A stretch of 64,000 nt of DNA from Liolophura sinensis. Its lineage: Eukaryota; Mollusca; Polyplacophora; Chitonida; Chitonidae. The notes below the pieces were generated by a model. The model did no database searches, was not told where the DNA came from, and saw only the letters and a program-made list of their open reading frames with translations. Below, piece after piece: positions 29,075 to 41,900 of the stretch. The position numbers and the translations under genes were made by a program. Each line of letters starts with the position of its first letter. Positions within the stretch are counted from its first letter, which is position 1. The stretch lies in the NCBI RefSeq assembly GCF_032854445.1, contig NC_088301.1, forward strand, positions 17,860,223 to 17,924,222, in the 5' to 3' direction.

Positions 29075-30137
29075 ACTCCTTTCAAAGTATAAAGAGAGAC
29101 TGCTTTAAGCTCTGGTGTAAAATATCACACGTGTATATGTGGATACCGTAGGTACACATTAATGTGTCACTTACATTCAATGTGTATAGGTCTGTGGTAC
29201 ACATCTTGTGTATGTTTCGTACAGAATTGCTTATAGGCAGTAGAAATTGCTGTAGGTCTGAACCATTTTGTCAAAAGCGGAACAGTTTAGTGCCAGAAAA
29301 AAAAGGTGTACAGTATAGGGTGCCCTCGTCCTAGAGCTTTTGTGTACCATAGAAAATGAATCTAACGTCGTAGTTTATGGCCAAAACTAACTTCGTAAGG
29401 TATAGGAGAAACTTTTACTTTTGTACATTACACATAATTTAACATAAAGTCAGTTGTATTCATGTACATATTTGTTGTATATTGTTTTGACATAAGCTAA
29501 GACTGTTTTCACACTATATGAATACAAAAAAGTCACGTTACATCAACTCATAATATAAAACAGGGCTTTTGTTTTGTTTGACGTTTCTCGTTTTTCATCT
29601 TTGATTACGAACTGTGTGTGTATTTAGCTAGTTCAGAGTGAGAGAAAATCATTTGACCCGATCTGAAAACATCTTCTCAAATACATGTAGGCCGCCGGAT
29701 ACATCTATCAATAAAGACGCTGACTCATGTGTTGGCCCGATACACCATGTCGAATATGGCGTTAGTTACGTACAATAAAAACCCCGAGACAAAATTAAGA
29801 GCAAGTGTGAAAGCTAAATATTAGAGACATTCGTAGAATTGTTCCAGTCCGTTTGGAACTGATGCGAGCTATATGTATATGCGTTACATAACGCTGGCCG
29901 ATCATATTCTGCCGAAGGCCGTATAACTTTGTGTGACAAATGTAGACGTCTATAACAATCTGAAACGCCGAACGGTTTGCTTATATATCTATTGATGTAT
30001 TATTTGGTTGTTATACGTTCACACTATTCATTACGATATAGTATCGTTGAAACGTGCTGTAAGTCGTGGTTGTTACGGCGATCCTGATCGTATGAGGCAT
30101 AAGAGGAGAATTTGGGATAGTTGCTAAAGCGTATTGG
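29075..30137 (+). other. Intergenic, no recognisable feature
   Basis: No exon, RNA gene or repeat recognised on either strand. Confidence 0.5.
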
Positions 30138-30350
30138 CATTTATTTATTTATCTGACTGGTGTTTTACGCCGTATTCAAGAATATGTCACTTATACGACA
30201 GCAGAAAGTATTATGGAGGAAGGAAACCGACCAGAGCCCGGTGGAAACACACGACAATCCGCAGGTTACTGCCAGATCTTCCACGTATGGCCTGAGAGGA
30301 AGCCATGATGAGCTGGACTTGAACTCTGGGCGGCCGCAATAATGGCATTG
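30138..30350 (-). repeat. SINE family A, reversed
   Basis: TTTATTTATTTATCTGACTG, TTTTACGCCGTATTCAAGAA and the body through GGACTTGAACTC (the reversed B-box region) are all visible. The short flanking word TGGCATT occurs on both sides. Confidence 0.8.
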
Positions 30351-31454
30351 ACAACCAGGTAGTAAATCCTTGCGTATAGATTGGATCCGTGGAGTAGCAT
30401 TGCACATGATTGGTCACTAAAGTTGACTTTTAAACTGTTTTTTTTTCATTTCTCTTAAAACTATAAGAGTTTTCATGTATCCTTTAAGGTGAGGAATTTG
30501 AGCAATAGCCGCATAAAATGTGAAAGAAGCGGTTTAAACGAACGTCGTAGGGTTAGTCCCATTTTACAACACAGACGATTCATGATCACTGAATCCGACC
30601 GATTTTACAACCAGGGGAGAAAACTCTGACAAGCTCCTTTAGTAGCCCAGTAAATTAACACAAGGCCAACTATAATCGCCTAATAATGCACGGAGTTTAC
30701 TGTATATTGAGGCCGTACATTCGTCTCCAGCTTCCGCAGACTCATTTTCTACGCATTTGTGTGTATGGGATAATCGATTATTTCATTGGTTGTGTAAAAA
30801 TGGGGAATTTACACTGCAAATATTAACGACGCTTGACATGTAATTATGAAATGAATATCCAAACGCCTTGCAGTTTTTATTTGAACGCAGACGTGTTATC
30901 CATAAACGTGTCACATGTATATGGTGGGACTGTACAAGCATACGTTTTTCTTAAAACATAGGCTGGCATCCTTTTTATAACAATGACATTTTTAGTAAAC
31001 CATTTGCAAGGTTTTCTCCTTACAGAACATTTGTGTTTTATAGAAAAAATGTGACTCTACTAGAGTGGTTAAATAGCCGTTTTTATTTTAACATGTATAT
31101 GCCTATCAGTTTTTGCCGTGAAATCGTCGAATACAACTACCCGTTTTGGGTTGGCCTATGAACATGTACATGCGTGCAAATATAAATGGGTCCATCCATA
31201 ATTTTTCTTCCTGAGAATCTTTGGTCAAAAGAATACACAACCGTGTGGATGAATACTCTAGCATCAGTTTAATAAATCCAATAACTATACCTCAAGGCCC
31301 CGAAAGAGTTCCAGATTTAAAGTTAATTAATAGTTACGAAGCTTGGCCCGTCAGATAAAAAATAGCTTTGTCCGTTCTGGACATTTTCCAACTGCCGTTC
31401 GAGATAGCCATCTAGCCAAATTATTTGCTGTCATTTCCTATCTAAGATATGGTA
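30351..31454 (+). other. Intergenic, no recognisable feature
   Basis: Nothing with coding or repeat signature. Confidence 0.5.
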
Positions 31455-31710
31455 TATATACTTATTTATTTTTTTATCTGACTCATATTTCATGTCGTAC
31501 TGACGAATATTTGACATATACACCGGCGTTGACGCAGCGTTAGGTATAGGTGGATACCGGGCAGTCCGGAGGGAACCATATATACGTGTAGGTCTGTTCA
31601 GCGAAGAACATTATAGATCTCCGACATGTGAGGGAAATTCAATGAACAGCATAAGCTACAACGTTAAACTCCACCAATAAATACATAAATAAATAAATAA
31701 GTAACTAAAT
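31455..31710 (-). repeat. Degenerate SINE-related sequence
   Basis: Starts like a reversed family A element (TTATTTATTTTTTTATCTGA, CGTACTGACGAATATTTGACA) and ends in a forward AATAAATA tail (CACCAATAAATACATAAATA), suggesting two nested or rearranged copies. Confidence 0.5.
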
Positions 31711-31925
31711 AGGCACGCTACACTGTAGATATATAGAAGGCGCTTTGAGAGAGCAAAACTCAGCTACAACTAACAAGACTTAAGTGTAAAAATTCCCGCA
31801 TGAAAATAAAATGCATTTGCGCCTGGCCCAAACATGCAAAATTGCTGACAGACAGACAGAAAACCGCAAAAATGGGCTCAATATCTAAGACAAGTCATAC
31901 TGGCTTCCTCTGCGGTCGCATGTGA

Positions 31926-32110
31926 TTTATTTATTTATTTGGTTGGTGTCGACGGTGGCCAGTATTATCGTGGGATTAAACCTGAGACTGCCCAGGGGAA
32001 ACTCAAAACCAGCCAGGGGGAACCCAAGACCACCCGTAGGAACTGGACTTGAACTGGCAGCGGCCGCATTGGTGAGAGGCTCTTTGGATGGTCGTGGTCA
32101 GTTTTCCGCG
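31926..32110 (-). repeat. SINE family A fragment, reversed
   Basis: TTTATTTATTTATTTGGTTG, then a body with GGGAACCCAAGACCACCCG and GGACTTGAACT. A separate forward tail piece (ATTCTTGAGTACATG to AATAAATAAATA) lies at 32168-32252. Confidence 0.7.
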
Positions 32111-32259
32111 GGCAATTCCTTGCTCGCACTATATTAAATATAAAGCTGCCCTACGTCGCATGCATAAGTTCAATATTCTTGAGTACATGTCCATGTACAT
32201 ATGACGTAAAACATCAACACAATAGGCCTGTAAATAAATGAATAAATAAATATCGAAGA

Positions 32260-33230
32260 AAGGAATGCTTCTGACGTATATCATATCCATAAAAATGATA
32301 TCATTAGAAAAACAAATTAAAACAGAATAAAAAACAACTGCTGTACTCACATTCAAAGTGTCAGTTACGTTTTTTTTTATGAAGTCGTGCTAATGAGATA
32401 ATCAATTTACCAATGGGAATACAGAATTACCCTAAATTTCTCAACCTTTTCGCATATGAAACAGCAACTTGGAGTGTAATTTATGCACATTTTAATTTAA
32501 CTTTGAAACCACGGGCTGCACGAAATGTATAATTTTAATCAGTCTACATAGAATAATGCCTTCATAATATGCTTAAATAAACACCTTGCAAACATGCGAA
32601 AAGGTTAAGGAATTAGGCCTACAGTATGTCGTATGTATATTTGTTAAGTGGTGTGCACGAAATCTTTATTTTTAATGGTGCGCACAACATATTAGCAAGT
32701 ACTCTCGAGATCCTTATTATATCGTAGGCACGCGATCTTTGAGTCGTGCACACGGCATAAATGTCAATTGGTCAATTATCTCGTGGCCAAGACTTCAGCC
32801 AAAAAAGACTGAAACTCGAACAGCTGTGTTGTTATTTTTTTCTTATTTACAATTTTTTTATCCCCATATCACTTTTACGGTTCCGCACCTAGGCCTACCT
32901 CCATGCTGTAATCTAACTGCATGGTTTTCTGACACACGAAAACGATGTACAATCTACGGTGACGTAAATTAAGACTGTAGGCGTAGCTGGTATATTTACC
33001 AGGCTACCCTAGCTCGGCAAGTCGCAGGAGGCCTACTTACAATAGCTATGAGTCAAATCTCGACACCCAGTCACTGTAGTACAACGACGGCAAATACGGC
33101 CTACACTAGACAAACTTCCCCCACCAGCTCCGCTCTCTCACTCACTCACTGGTTTGTGAGTAAACTTCAAAGAACTTCCCGCCGGCGTATTCCTGCGCTG
33201 AGAAAGTTTACGTATCAAGTTAAGTGGTAT
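32260..33230 (+). other. Intergenic sequence upstream of the peroxidasin-like gene
   Basis: No coding signal. The base composition becomes more CpG-rich from about 33000 on, as expected for a promoter-proximal region. Confidence 0.4.
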
Positions 33231-33520
33231 TGAGGAAACGAAGCAGTAGTTACATGCGGATTTAGTTGCTACAGTTTTTCGATCGCCCCAAGTGATGCCA
33301 CGTCGTGGCAACACGCTTGTCGTTATTAGTGAACTGAGACTCTGGTTATTCCCGTACTATTTTGCAGAGAGTGCGTCGGTCGTCGGTGGGTTTCAGACGT
33401 GAGTGAAGCCATCGCAGTGCGAACACCGGGCCAAGTTAGGAAAGAAAGTTCAGCCCGCAGTGCACTGTGTGGAGTTAGCTCGCTTAACTCGTTCATGCGT
33501 CTGAGCGAAGGGACTGGGTA
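33231..33520 (+). promoter_or_regulatory. Promoter-proximal region and 5' UTR of the peroxidasin-like gene
   Basis: CpG-richer than its surroundings and directly upstream of the coding start. It holds a 15-base near-palindrome, TGCCACGTCGTGGCA, at 33296-33310. No TATA box is evident and the start site is not resolvable. An in-frame TAA at 33485-33487 excludes a longer N-terminus on this exon. Confidence 0.55.
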
Positions 33521-33521
33521 A
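33495..33521 (+). other. Eight-codon upstream ORF overlapping the start codon
   Basis: ATG at 33495 in a weak context (T at -3) encodes MRLSEGTG and stops at TAA 33519-33521, so stop and main ATG share one base (TAATG). This arrangement can couple termination to re-initiation; its use here is inferred. Confidence 0.5.
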
Positions 33522-33678
33522 TGGCTGGGTCTCGGGTTTTCCTTGTCTTATCGCTATGGATGGTTTTTACGAAGGCCGAACGCTGTCCCCATCCGTGTGT
33601 TTGCTACAGCACGACGGTCCGCTGTATGTATGCTCAGTTGGAGAGGATCCCCACCGTCCCTGCATCTACCACTGTTCT
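33521..33678 (+). CDS. Peroxidasin-like protein, first coding exon
   Basis: Begins a secreted extracellular-matrix haem peroxidase; in known peroxidasins the enzyme forms sulfilimine cross-links in collagen IV. The exon gives a signal peptide (MAGSRVFLVLSLWMVFTKA) and an LRRNT cap with Cys at residues 22, 26, 28 and 35 (CPHPCVC, then TTVRCMYAQLERIPTVPA), which closely follows the peroxidasin N-terminus. The start lies in a good context (G at -3, G at +4). The exon ends in phase 2 at donor GTAAGT (33679), inside the Leu codon that opens the first repeat, which is typical of LRR genes. Peroxidase, Ig and VWC domains lie outside the window. Another LRR protein with a similar cap is possible but less likely. 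Confidence 0.82.
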
Positions 33679-34984
33679 GTAAGTTACATCTTCATAACGG
33701 TATACCGGTATCTGACCATACCCTATTTCTTCTAATTTTTGGGACACCTGGTCTGTTCTTTTTAGCCAATATACATGTAACTGTACCGGTAGTCGGAATG
33801 TTCATTTCTTTTTTTAGGCCTACACATGGTTAACGAACAACATACTGATATCTTTACTTTTCCGAAAAGGTGGGAAAGAAATGTAATGTTCGGAGAAGAG
33901 ATAGGGTAATTATCTTCCATTGACGATAGTAACATATGTAATATGTTACGTGCATCTTGCGTTCTTTTTCAGTAACTTCCATCCATAAGAGTTGTCACCT
34001 GTCAGAGCAAATATCAGAGATATGTTATTTTTGTCTTACGGTGAATAGTGTGCAGTCTGAATGTATGGTAAAGTACATGTGTAGATGCCACTTGGTCAAC
34101 AGGTGAATGTACATCGTAACAGTATTAAAGCTGGAATAGAGCGGCAGGACTGTTTGTTTAACACTCTTCACAATGTATGAGAAGTACTGTATTTCACCTA
34201 AAGTTCATTTCATTATCTTAATGTGCTGCTGACAGTGAACTAGTACAGGCCAAACTTTCGGTGAAATACAGAAATTAAGAACAGTTATTGAGACTTTCAA
34301 GTATGCCAATTAACTAACATTTGAATAAATCCAAAAAAGCATCCGTTGCAGTTAAAATTTTAACAGTCTGTGAAGAGAGAAAAAAATAATCAGGAAACCA
34401 AAGTTACCCATTTAACATCTAGTCATATCGTTAAATTACCTAGTTTTACATCTTCTGGAGATTTTATGAGTGGATGGAAGTACTCTGTAGTAATAGGTAG
34501 CCCTACACATAAATGTCTTTATGACATTTTTGCAAAACCAGTAATCTTATCTGGTTTGTCATAACCTACTTTGTGTGGAGGCTTTCACTCTCCACACAAG
34601 AGAAGCTATGTACTTGTTCCTCATGCAGTAAGTACTAATTAAGTCATTCATTTAGGTTTATTATGTCTTCTGCCTTAAAAAAAAGCAAAACAAAACAGAG
34701 CTTTCATTGTTATGGTCGGTTCTGCATCAGCGAGATTTTATTGTCAAACTATTAAACAGTACATATGCACCGCCTGTAGCAGTTGTTGAAAGAGCTGTCA
34801 AGCTCCTTAGTTAAGGCTTTTGGGCATGGCAGGCAGCTTAGTCCTGCTGTTTACTTAAATCAATTAGTCAATTCTGAATGACCTGGAGTGACTTCATACT
34901 TAATAACAAAAAAAAAAAAAAAAAATAACAAGTGCATTATTGGAATATGTAGATCATATATACATATTTGCATTATGAATGATT

Positions 34985-35164
34985 AAATCTAGTCATGCTG
35001 GCTTGTCTCTGGATGTATGTGGAAGATCTTCCAGCAACCTGCGGATGGTAATGGTTTTCCCCCGGACTGTGCCCACTTTCCTCCCACCGTAATGATGGTC
35101 GTCGTTGTATAAGTGAAATATTCATGAGTACTGCATAAAACACCAATCATATAATAAATAAATA
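34985..35164 (+). repeat. SINE family A, 5'-truncated
   Basis: Body from CATGCTGGCTTGTCTCTGG, GCAACCTGCGGATGGTAATG, AGTGAAATATTCATGAGTAC, and a tail of AATAAATAAAT. The tRNA-like head is absent. Confidence 0.8.
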
Positions 35165-35546
35165 GAATTAAATCTTAGAGTGGATGTGGATGTGAATTAG
35201 TTGACAAAAACCTGATGTCTGGTCACTGGACCCAACATGGTCAGGAAAGGCTGCCTTAGAATCCAAGGATTCAAATGCATTTTACTGGGAAGAAAAACTC
35301 AAAGTATTTTTCTGGACAGTGTTTAATGATCTTTCATCTGACATATACTTCACGTAAGTGTTTTCTTTGCCTTAATGCCATGTCTGCCACAGGGTGTTAC
35401 AGCCGTGTGACACTACATTCTCACATGTGCTTGCCCCTTTCAGGCCAGGGTATAGTACATGAAAATCAAATCATCCATGTGTACACATATGGGAGCCTAC
35501 ACTGTGTACATGTACAGTGCTGTATGATTATAATAAGAGAATGGTG

Positions 35547-35792
35547 AGAGAGTGAGTGCTTGGGGTTTAACGTCGTACTCAACAATTTTTCAGTCATATG
35601 ACGACGAAGGAATCATTAGGGTGCATGTACGTGTAATGTGCCTCCTTGTTGCAGGACGGATTTCCACCGCTCTTTTATTTAGTGCTGCTTCACTGAGATG
35701 ACTTACCGAAGGCAAGGAAAGCCGCCCTGCCCGAGCCATTATACTGAAACGGGTCAACCAGTCGTTGCACTATCCCCTTCATGCTGAACGCC
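35547..35792 (-). repeat. SINE family B, 5'-truncated, with 15-bp target-site duplication
   Basis: A reversed copy starts at its tail with GAGAGTGAGTGCTTGGGG and TTTAACGTCGTACTCAACAA and ends at GAAGGGGATAGTGC (reversed), lacking the tRNA head. It is flanked by perfect copies of AATAAGAGAATGGTG at 35532-35546 and 35793-35807. Confidence 0.92.
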
Positions 35793-36534
35793 AATAAGAG
35801 AATGGTGGATTTGTTAATAATACATGTGTATTTTCATATACACCTTACCAGCCTCAATGGATATAAATGGCACTGTTAGACAAAAGTAATATGCAGGTAA
35901 TCTAACTGTTGTGGGATTACTAATTTTCTTAGATACATGCTATAAGGGTCAAGCACATGTTATTTACATCAGAGGGTCAGGTGTGACGTGTGACTTAATT
36001 TGTTTAATATGTAGTCCTGAATGCAGTGCTTGTTTGTCATTGGATAGCTGTTGGAAGTTAAATCAGTGATGAATAAATACACAGCCAAACCTATAAGTGC
36101 AAGCACAGATTTGGAACTTGTAACTTCAAATCAGAATGAATTTATCTATTCTAGGTTGAAGTTACAATTTACAAGTCCAACGTGTAACTTCTATCTGTGA
36201 AATGTCTTGAGTACACAGTATTTGAATGATGATTGTCTTAAATTGTGTAGTTAAGTGTGCTTGTGTAATTATGTATTGATTTACTTTATTTAATTCATTA
36301 CTGTAATTCTTCAACATTTTCTCATGTTTGTAAGGTGTTCATTCAAGTATATTCTGAAGTTACTAGTCTGTGTAGACACATAAACCTGCATGCACACTTT
36401 TGTGAAGCCCTGATATCGGCCAATCCAACCAATTTAGGTTTGTCTCCAAAATCAAATTCAAAATGTACGTAAATTGCGCTGAAAGTGGCTCTTTCATGCC
36501 CAAAAAAGTTTTATAAATTAGGATAATGTTTTAA

Positions 36535-36655
36535 GCCTTACTTAATATTTCACTTACATGACGGGGACCAGCATTTATTATGGTGGGAGAAAACGGGTGG
36601 TACCTGGGGGAAACCCACTACCAACCACAGCTTGCCGGCAGGCTTTCCTGCATAT
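36535..36655 (-). repeat. SINE family A fragment, reversed
   Basis: AATATTTCACTTACATGACG, then GGTGGGAGAAAACGGG and GGGGGAAACCCACTACCA. Confidence 0.7.
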
Positions 36656-37379
36656 GGCCTATTACTTATATAAAAACAATGTACATGTAATAGTAATTTT
36701 GTATTCCTCTACATGTATTCTAATTTGTGCGCAAAAACATAAATATGTACATTGTACAACAAAACTGACAGGCCTGTATAGAATCTTCTATAGTAGAAAG
36801 TGAAAGTGTCTAAGCATGTCAAATACCTGTTAATGTGGATAATATATTCATGATATTCACCTGTACTGAATGGATGTTCTCCATGAAGAGCAATAAAATC
36901 GTGGGTGGCCCGTGGCTGTCTGATGAGCCTGCTATAGATATCCAAGTGTCTAGTCACTGTTGACTCTCTGTTAAATTCTCTGTACTATTATCAGATTCTG
37001 ACCATGCTTAACAGCATTCTTTTGAGAATAAATGGCTTTTCTAGTTTGACAGGGCAAAACAGTAGATGTATCGGCATGATCTTAGGCTCTTATGATCTTA
37101 TGGCCTATGTCTGTGGTTATAAAACCTAACATGTTATCAGTGTATCTGTCTGTGTATGCTTTACACTGGCACTGTCAGTACATTTGACCTTGTTCTTTAA
37201 ATCATATCCAGTAGCAAACACTAAAAGTGTGTGTTTATATTATATGTCCTTTTATCTTTTCTCAAGCTAGATGACTTGCATAGTTTGAGTACAAAAGATT
37301 TTCTTTTATGTTTCCTATTCTAACATATCTGCATGGGAGTACTTTGACTTCAGGTAATGCAATATTAAGACTGGAGAAG

Positions 37380-38185
37380 TAGAAAGATCACATCATCAGA
37401 AGTGTGACACTAGAGTAGCAGACAGGTCACATCATCTATAATGTTACTGAGAGACTAGAGGAGTAGACAGAACTTATCCTTGACCATGTTAGTGTAAGAT
37501 TAGCAGAGCAGACAGAACACATTGTTAGCAGTGTTAATGTAAGAAGGAGGTAGAACACATCATCAGCAATATAACAGAGAAGCATGCAGAAAACATCATC
37601 AACTGTGTTGTTGTAGAAGAGAAGCAGGCAGAACACGTCAGTGACAGCACAACACCAGAGAGCAGATAGGCAGAACACATCATCAGCAGTGTAACACTAG
37701 GGAATCAGGCAGGCACAACACATCATCAGCAGTGTAACACTAGAGAAGCAGGCAGACAGAACACATCATCAGCAGTGTAACACTAGAGAAGCAGACAGAA
37801 CACATCATCAGCAGTGTAACACTAGACAAGCAGACAGAACACATCATCAGAAGTGTAACACTAGACAAGCAGACAGAACACATCATCAGAAGTGTAACAC
37901 TAGAGAAGCAGACAGAACACATCATCAGCAGTGTAACACTAGATAAGCAGACAGAACACATCATCAGAAGTGTAACACTAGAGAAGCAGACAGAACACAT
38001 CACCAGCAGTGTAAAACTAGAGAAGCAGACAGAGCACATCATGAGAAGTGTAACGCTAGAGAAGCAAACATATCACATCATCCACAGTGTAACACTAGAG
38101 AAGCAGGCAGAACACTTTAACATAAGTGTAGCACTAGGAAAGCAGGCAGAACAGATGATCAACAGAGTAACAGTAGGGAAGTAGA
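37380..38185. repeat. 39-bp minisatellite
   Basis: About 20 tandem copies of a 39-bp unit containing AGCAGACAGAACACATCATC and AGTGTAACACTAGAGA. It is most regular at 37700-38060 and degenerate at both ends. Because 39 is divisible by 3, the minus strand stays open as a 13-residue repeat (MMCSVCLSSVTLL), which explains the long frame there. Confidence 0.92.
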
Positions 38186-38654
38186 CAATACCGATTATGT
38201 AAGCTGTATGTACATGAAGGTGATGGCCCAGATGAGTGTCGATAGAATGGAGATTTGCCATTTTTATTCAAGCACATAAACGTTGGTGAATGATCACAAA
38301 ATGTCCTGTACATAATAATGAAACAGTTCAGGGCATTTTTATGTCTCCTATGTTCATTATAAACTAGCCTGCATACATTGGCTTTTTTCCCATAGAAAAT
38401 TTATTTCAGCATCCGGTTTTGGTATTTTTTTTTCTTTGGTGTTTCCTTTAATTTTTGAAAACAGATGTTCATGTGAACCTTTGTACAAGGCTGCAAGGAC
38501 ATGGATGTTTGTAATTTGTGAGTCTGCTTGTGTGAAATTAATTCCAAGTTCACAGATTTCAATTTGCTTGAATGCACACTTTTCAGATTATATTTATTAT
38601 GGAACTTGACTGAATCTAAAAATTTAGTTTGAAGGAAATACATAACCAAACTGA

Positions 38655-38990
38655 CTTTATAGGTGGCCTAATGATAAAAGTGTCTGTTGAAGCAGGGAGA
38701 ACCCGGATCAGGTCATACCAAAGACTTTAAAAATGATACTTGCTGCTGCCACGCTTGGAGCTCAGCACTGAGAGGTTAGAGCAAGGAAACAAGAAAGGCT
38801 GGCCTGGTGTCAGTATGATGTGATTGAGTGGGGTGTCATATCTGATGTCTTCGGCATGAAACTTCAGTGGCAGCAGCACTTTAGCGGCATGGACTTGCCC
38901 TGTCACAAGAAGACACAATATATATACATGCACCTAATGACTCATCATGACTGAGAAATTGTTTAGTATGACGTTAAACCCTATGCACAC
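38655..38990 (+). repeat. SINE family C copy
   Basis: A body with CTTCAGTGGCAGCAGCACTT, GGCGGCATGGACT-like and AAGAAGACACAATATAT blocks ends in the shared 3' module (ATGACTGAGAAATTGTTTAG, then ATGACGTTAAACCC). The 5' end is uncertain. Confidence 0.7.
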
Positions 38991-41900
38991 ATTCATCCAT
39001 ATAATAATTATACAGCTACCTGTAGCTAAGAAAATTTTTGATGAATACTGTAAATACCTTTTTATTCGTGTTGTACTAATATTCGCAGATTTCGCGGCAA
39101 ACAAATTTCCGCGAAAATTAGTGCCATCAAACATAAAACCCTTTTAAGTAACTTATTAATGTAGCATGCGTTATAGTTACAAATTCATTAACAAGCAGTA
39201 CAGTTCTAATATTTTTTCAAACACATTAATTAGAAATACCTACATGTAATTAGAATGTATTCTGGCTTTCACAAATCCTGCTTAATTGACTATGAGTTGA
39301 TCTTGCTTTCTTTTAAGCTTAGCTCTGTCTAAGTATCGCCACAGTGCAACATTGCTGTTGTTGTTGTTGATTTATTGACGCGTGTGTACGTGATACGATG
39401 TACATACGTGTACGATGAGAGAGGCTGTTTTTTTATCAGCTGTACTTGACTTCCAGTCAGATCACCTTTGCGACGAGCCAATACTTTTCTCGGGGGTTTC
39501 CGCCCTTCAAACTTCCATGTCGTAATGTTGATTTCTGAGAAATTTCCTCAAATCTGTCACAGTTCACAAAAAGTTTCAGTCTGATGCATGAGAATTAAAC
39601 AGTGAGATTTATTTATATCACATTTGATCCTTTGTCATCTCCCAGAGTGAGTGACTTTGAATGTTTGCTACACCGCAGGTAAGATCTTCGTCTTATAAAG
39701 ATTAACAGTCTTCAAAAGATTAAAAGCTTAGGAGGATAACATTGTTACTTGAATGCTTAAGTTGTTTTATTACTTGACATTTCTGTATTGAACTTTGATT
39801 TTCATTTATCAGTTGTCCAAAAATTTGGTTAAGATCCGCTGAAGTTGATTCCTGTGAATGTGTCTTCTTACCAAATCCGCAAAAGTTTATGGCCACAAAT
39901 AAAAAGGCATTTACAGTAACACTGTTTATATAACCCCCAGTAGGTAAGGAGTCTTCAAAAACAACCTCCTTGGCACTTTCCAAAGATTTTCCTTATGTGG
40001 TGATGAATCAGGCAGATATGATGTAGAGAGGTCATTTGTAGCTATATGTCACGGTCAGTGATGGGTGACAGCTGTTCTGGCATGACATCACACTAGGCAA
40101 AATTGGAAACGACAGAAAACTTTTGCTTCCGTATTATCCTCTCAAACTAACAATAACAGCCTTAATACAATGCTTTGCCTTTTTACAACTTAAGAAAGCA
40201 ATTCCCACTATCTTGACCCTTATCATTTCAGGACATTTAAGAACTTGCTTTTAGAGCATACAAGACACTAAGGTAGCTCTTTAAACTAGCTTTCACTGGG
40301 CTCAATCCTACCATATAGTAGACATTGAGTATATATCAATCAGCATACTGAACTTTCATTATTCTACATGTGGCTAGTGAATATGGATTTAAAAGAAATT
40401 ACCCATAAGAGAAAAATATTCAATTACAACAACAAAGAAAAGCTTTATGGTATGAGGGGCTTATTGGGAGGAGCAGTTGGTCAGTCTCATTTGTGTGACC
40501 CCATTTGATGAGTTTCATGACGGTAACCATGCAGCTGTAATGCACGGGTGCAATCGCACTTGTGTAAGTTGACAGATCTACATTGAGTTGCAGAAAAAAA
40601 TGCTCAGCATTACTGTTGGTAATCTAAAGCCTGCTTAGATGGAGTAAAACCAGTGTGTGATCTACTTCCGGATGCTTTGAGATACTATCACCAAAATCAC
40701 ATATGGACCAAGTCACAGCTAGGATTGTTTCTAGTTTAAGATTACTGAGAATGTCTTCAGTTTTCTTTGTATCACACATTTAATTACAGACAACACCTTT
40801 TTAACAGTGTGGATTACCTGGGGTTTATGTATGTCAAACTGGGTATATAAACATGCTATTAGAACCATAAAGCTCACTCGTCTAAGTGATTTACAAGCTG
40901 GCTTGGTGGTATCTGGCATATTGCAGAGTGGAATATACAATTTTCACTGTGCCACTAGCATTGTAAACTTAGATCTAGAAAACCTGGCAGCTGAAGTAGA
41001 TTTATTTGATTGGACCCTGTGTTTTGTGTATAAATTGTTAGCCTTTCTTTCAACTCCAGGTACACATGTACATGTACATTTGTACATGAAATATTCAACT
41101 ATCAATGTTTTTGATATATCCACTTTCACCTGTTTTAGAGGTTGCTTAATCAGCTCTTCTCATGTTATACCATCCATTTGTTGAAGTCACAGAACATAGC
41201 TTGTTTTCCGTGCTCATTTCAGGTGTATAAATTACAGTTTGTCTTGTCGCTGGAAATGCTCAATCTACAATATATATCAAGAGCCTAGAAGCCTATTAAA
41301 GAAATTAATAACGGCCTGCAGAGAGAAAAGCGTATCGCAGACTTTGCGTGTGTGCTTGTTGTGGAATATGAGTGTTTGAAGTATAGAACATTTACAATCA
41401 GAACAGAAAGTTTCTGGACTGCTTTTCTTTCATTGCATGGCCAAAAAGTATATTTCTTAGCACCTTTACCCGCAGGTTTTATGTTCCAAAATCCAGTTGA
41501 TGACTGTAGCTTCAAAGCAGTGGTAAGAAGTTGGAAGTAATTAAGTGACCAGACAGATCTATGCTTAGAGTATCTGCAAAACTGACACATTTTATATTTT
41601 GAATCTTCATCCAGCATGTGTTTGATTTGATGTGTGCTAATTTTGTGGAAATTATTTGCTGTGAACGTGGCTCCATTGTCCAGTGGTACATGAATCGGTG
41701 TTATTAAAATATTTGTGCCTTAATTCCATACAAAGAAGGCTTTAATTTATTCTTGCTTCCACTGACTTATTAATTACCACAGCAACTGTGGATGTAGTTC
41801 ATGAGTACAGACATGAAAGGGCTTAGATATACATACATGTACATGCAATTTCACTGGCTCGCCGAATGTCATATGAGGACATCTGATTAAGTTAGCAAAA

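Noticed and set aside
33521-33678. Slit, Toll or other LRR protein first exon
   Set aside because: The TTVRCM...LE.IP.VP pattern after CxxxCxC is closest to peroxidasin; others share only the cysteine spacing.
37436-38261. Minus-strand frames with a repeated Cys-rich 13-residue motif
   Set aside because: Explained fully by the 39-bp minisatellite; no start context, domain or splice signals.
40807-41184. Plus-strand open frame of 125 codons in the large intron
   Set aside because: No domain, signal sequence or splice support; expected by chance in 30 kb.
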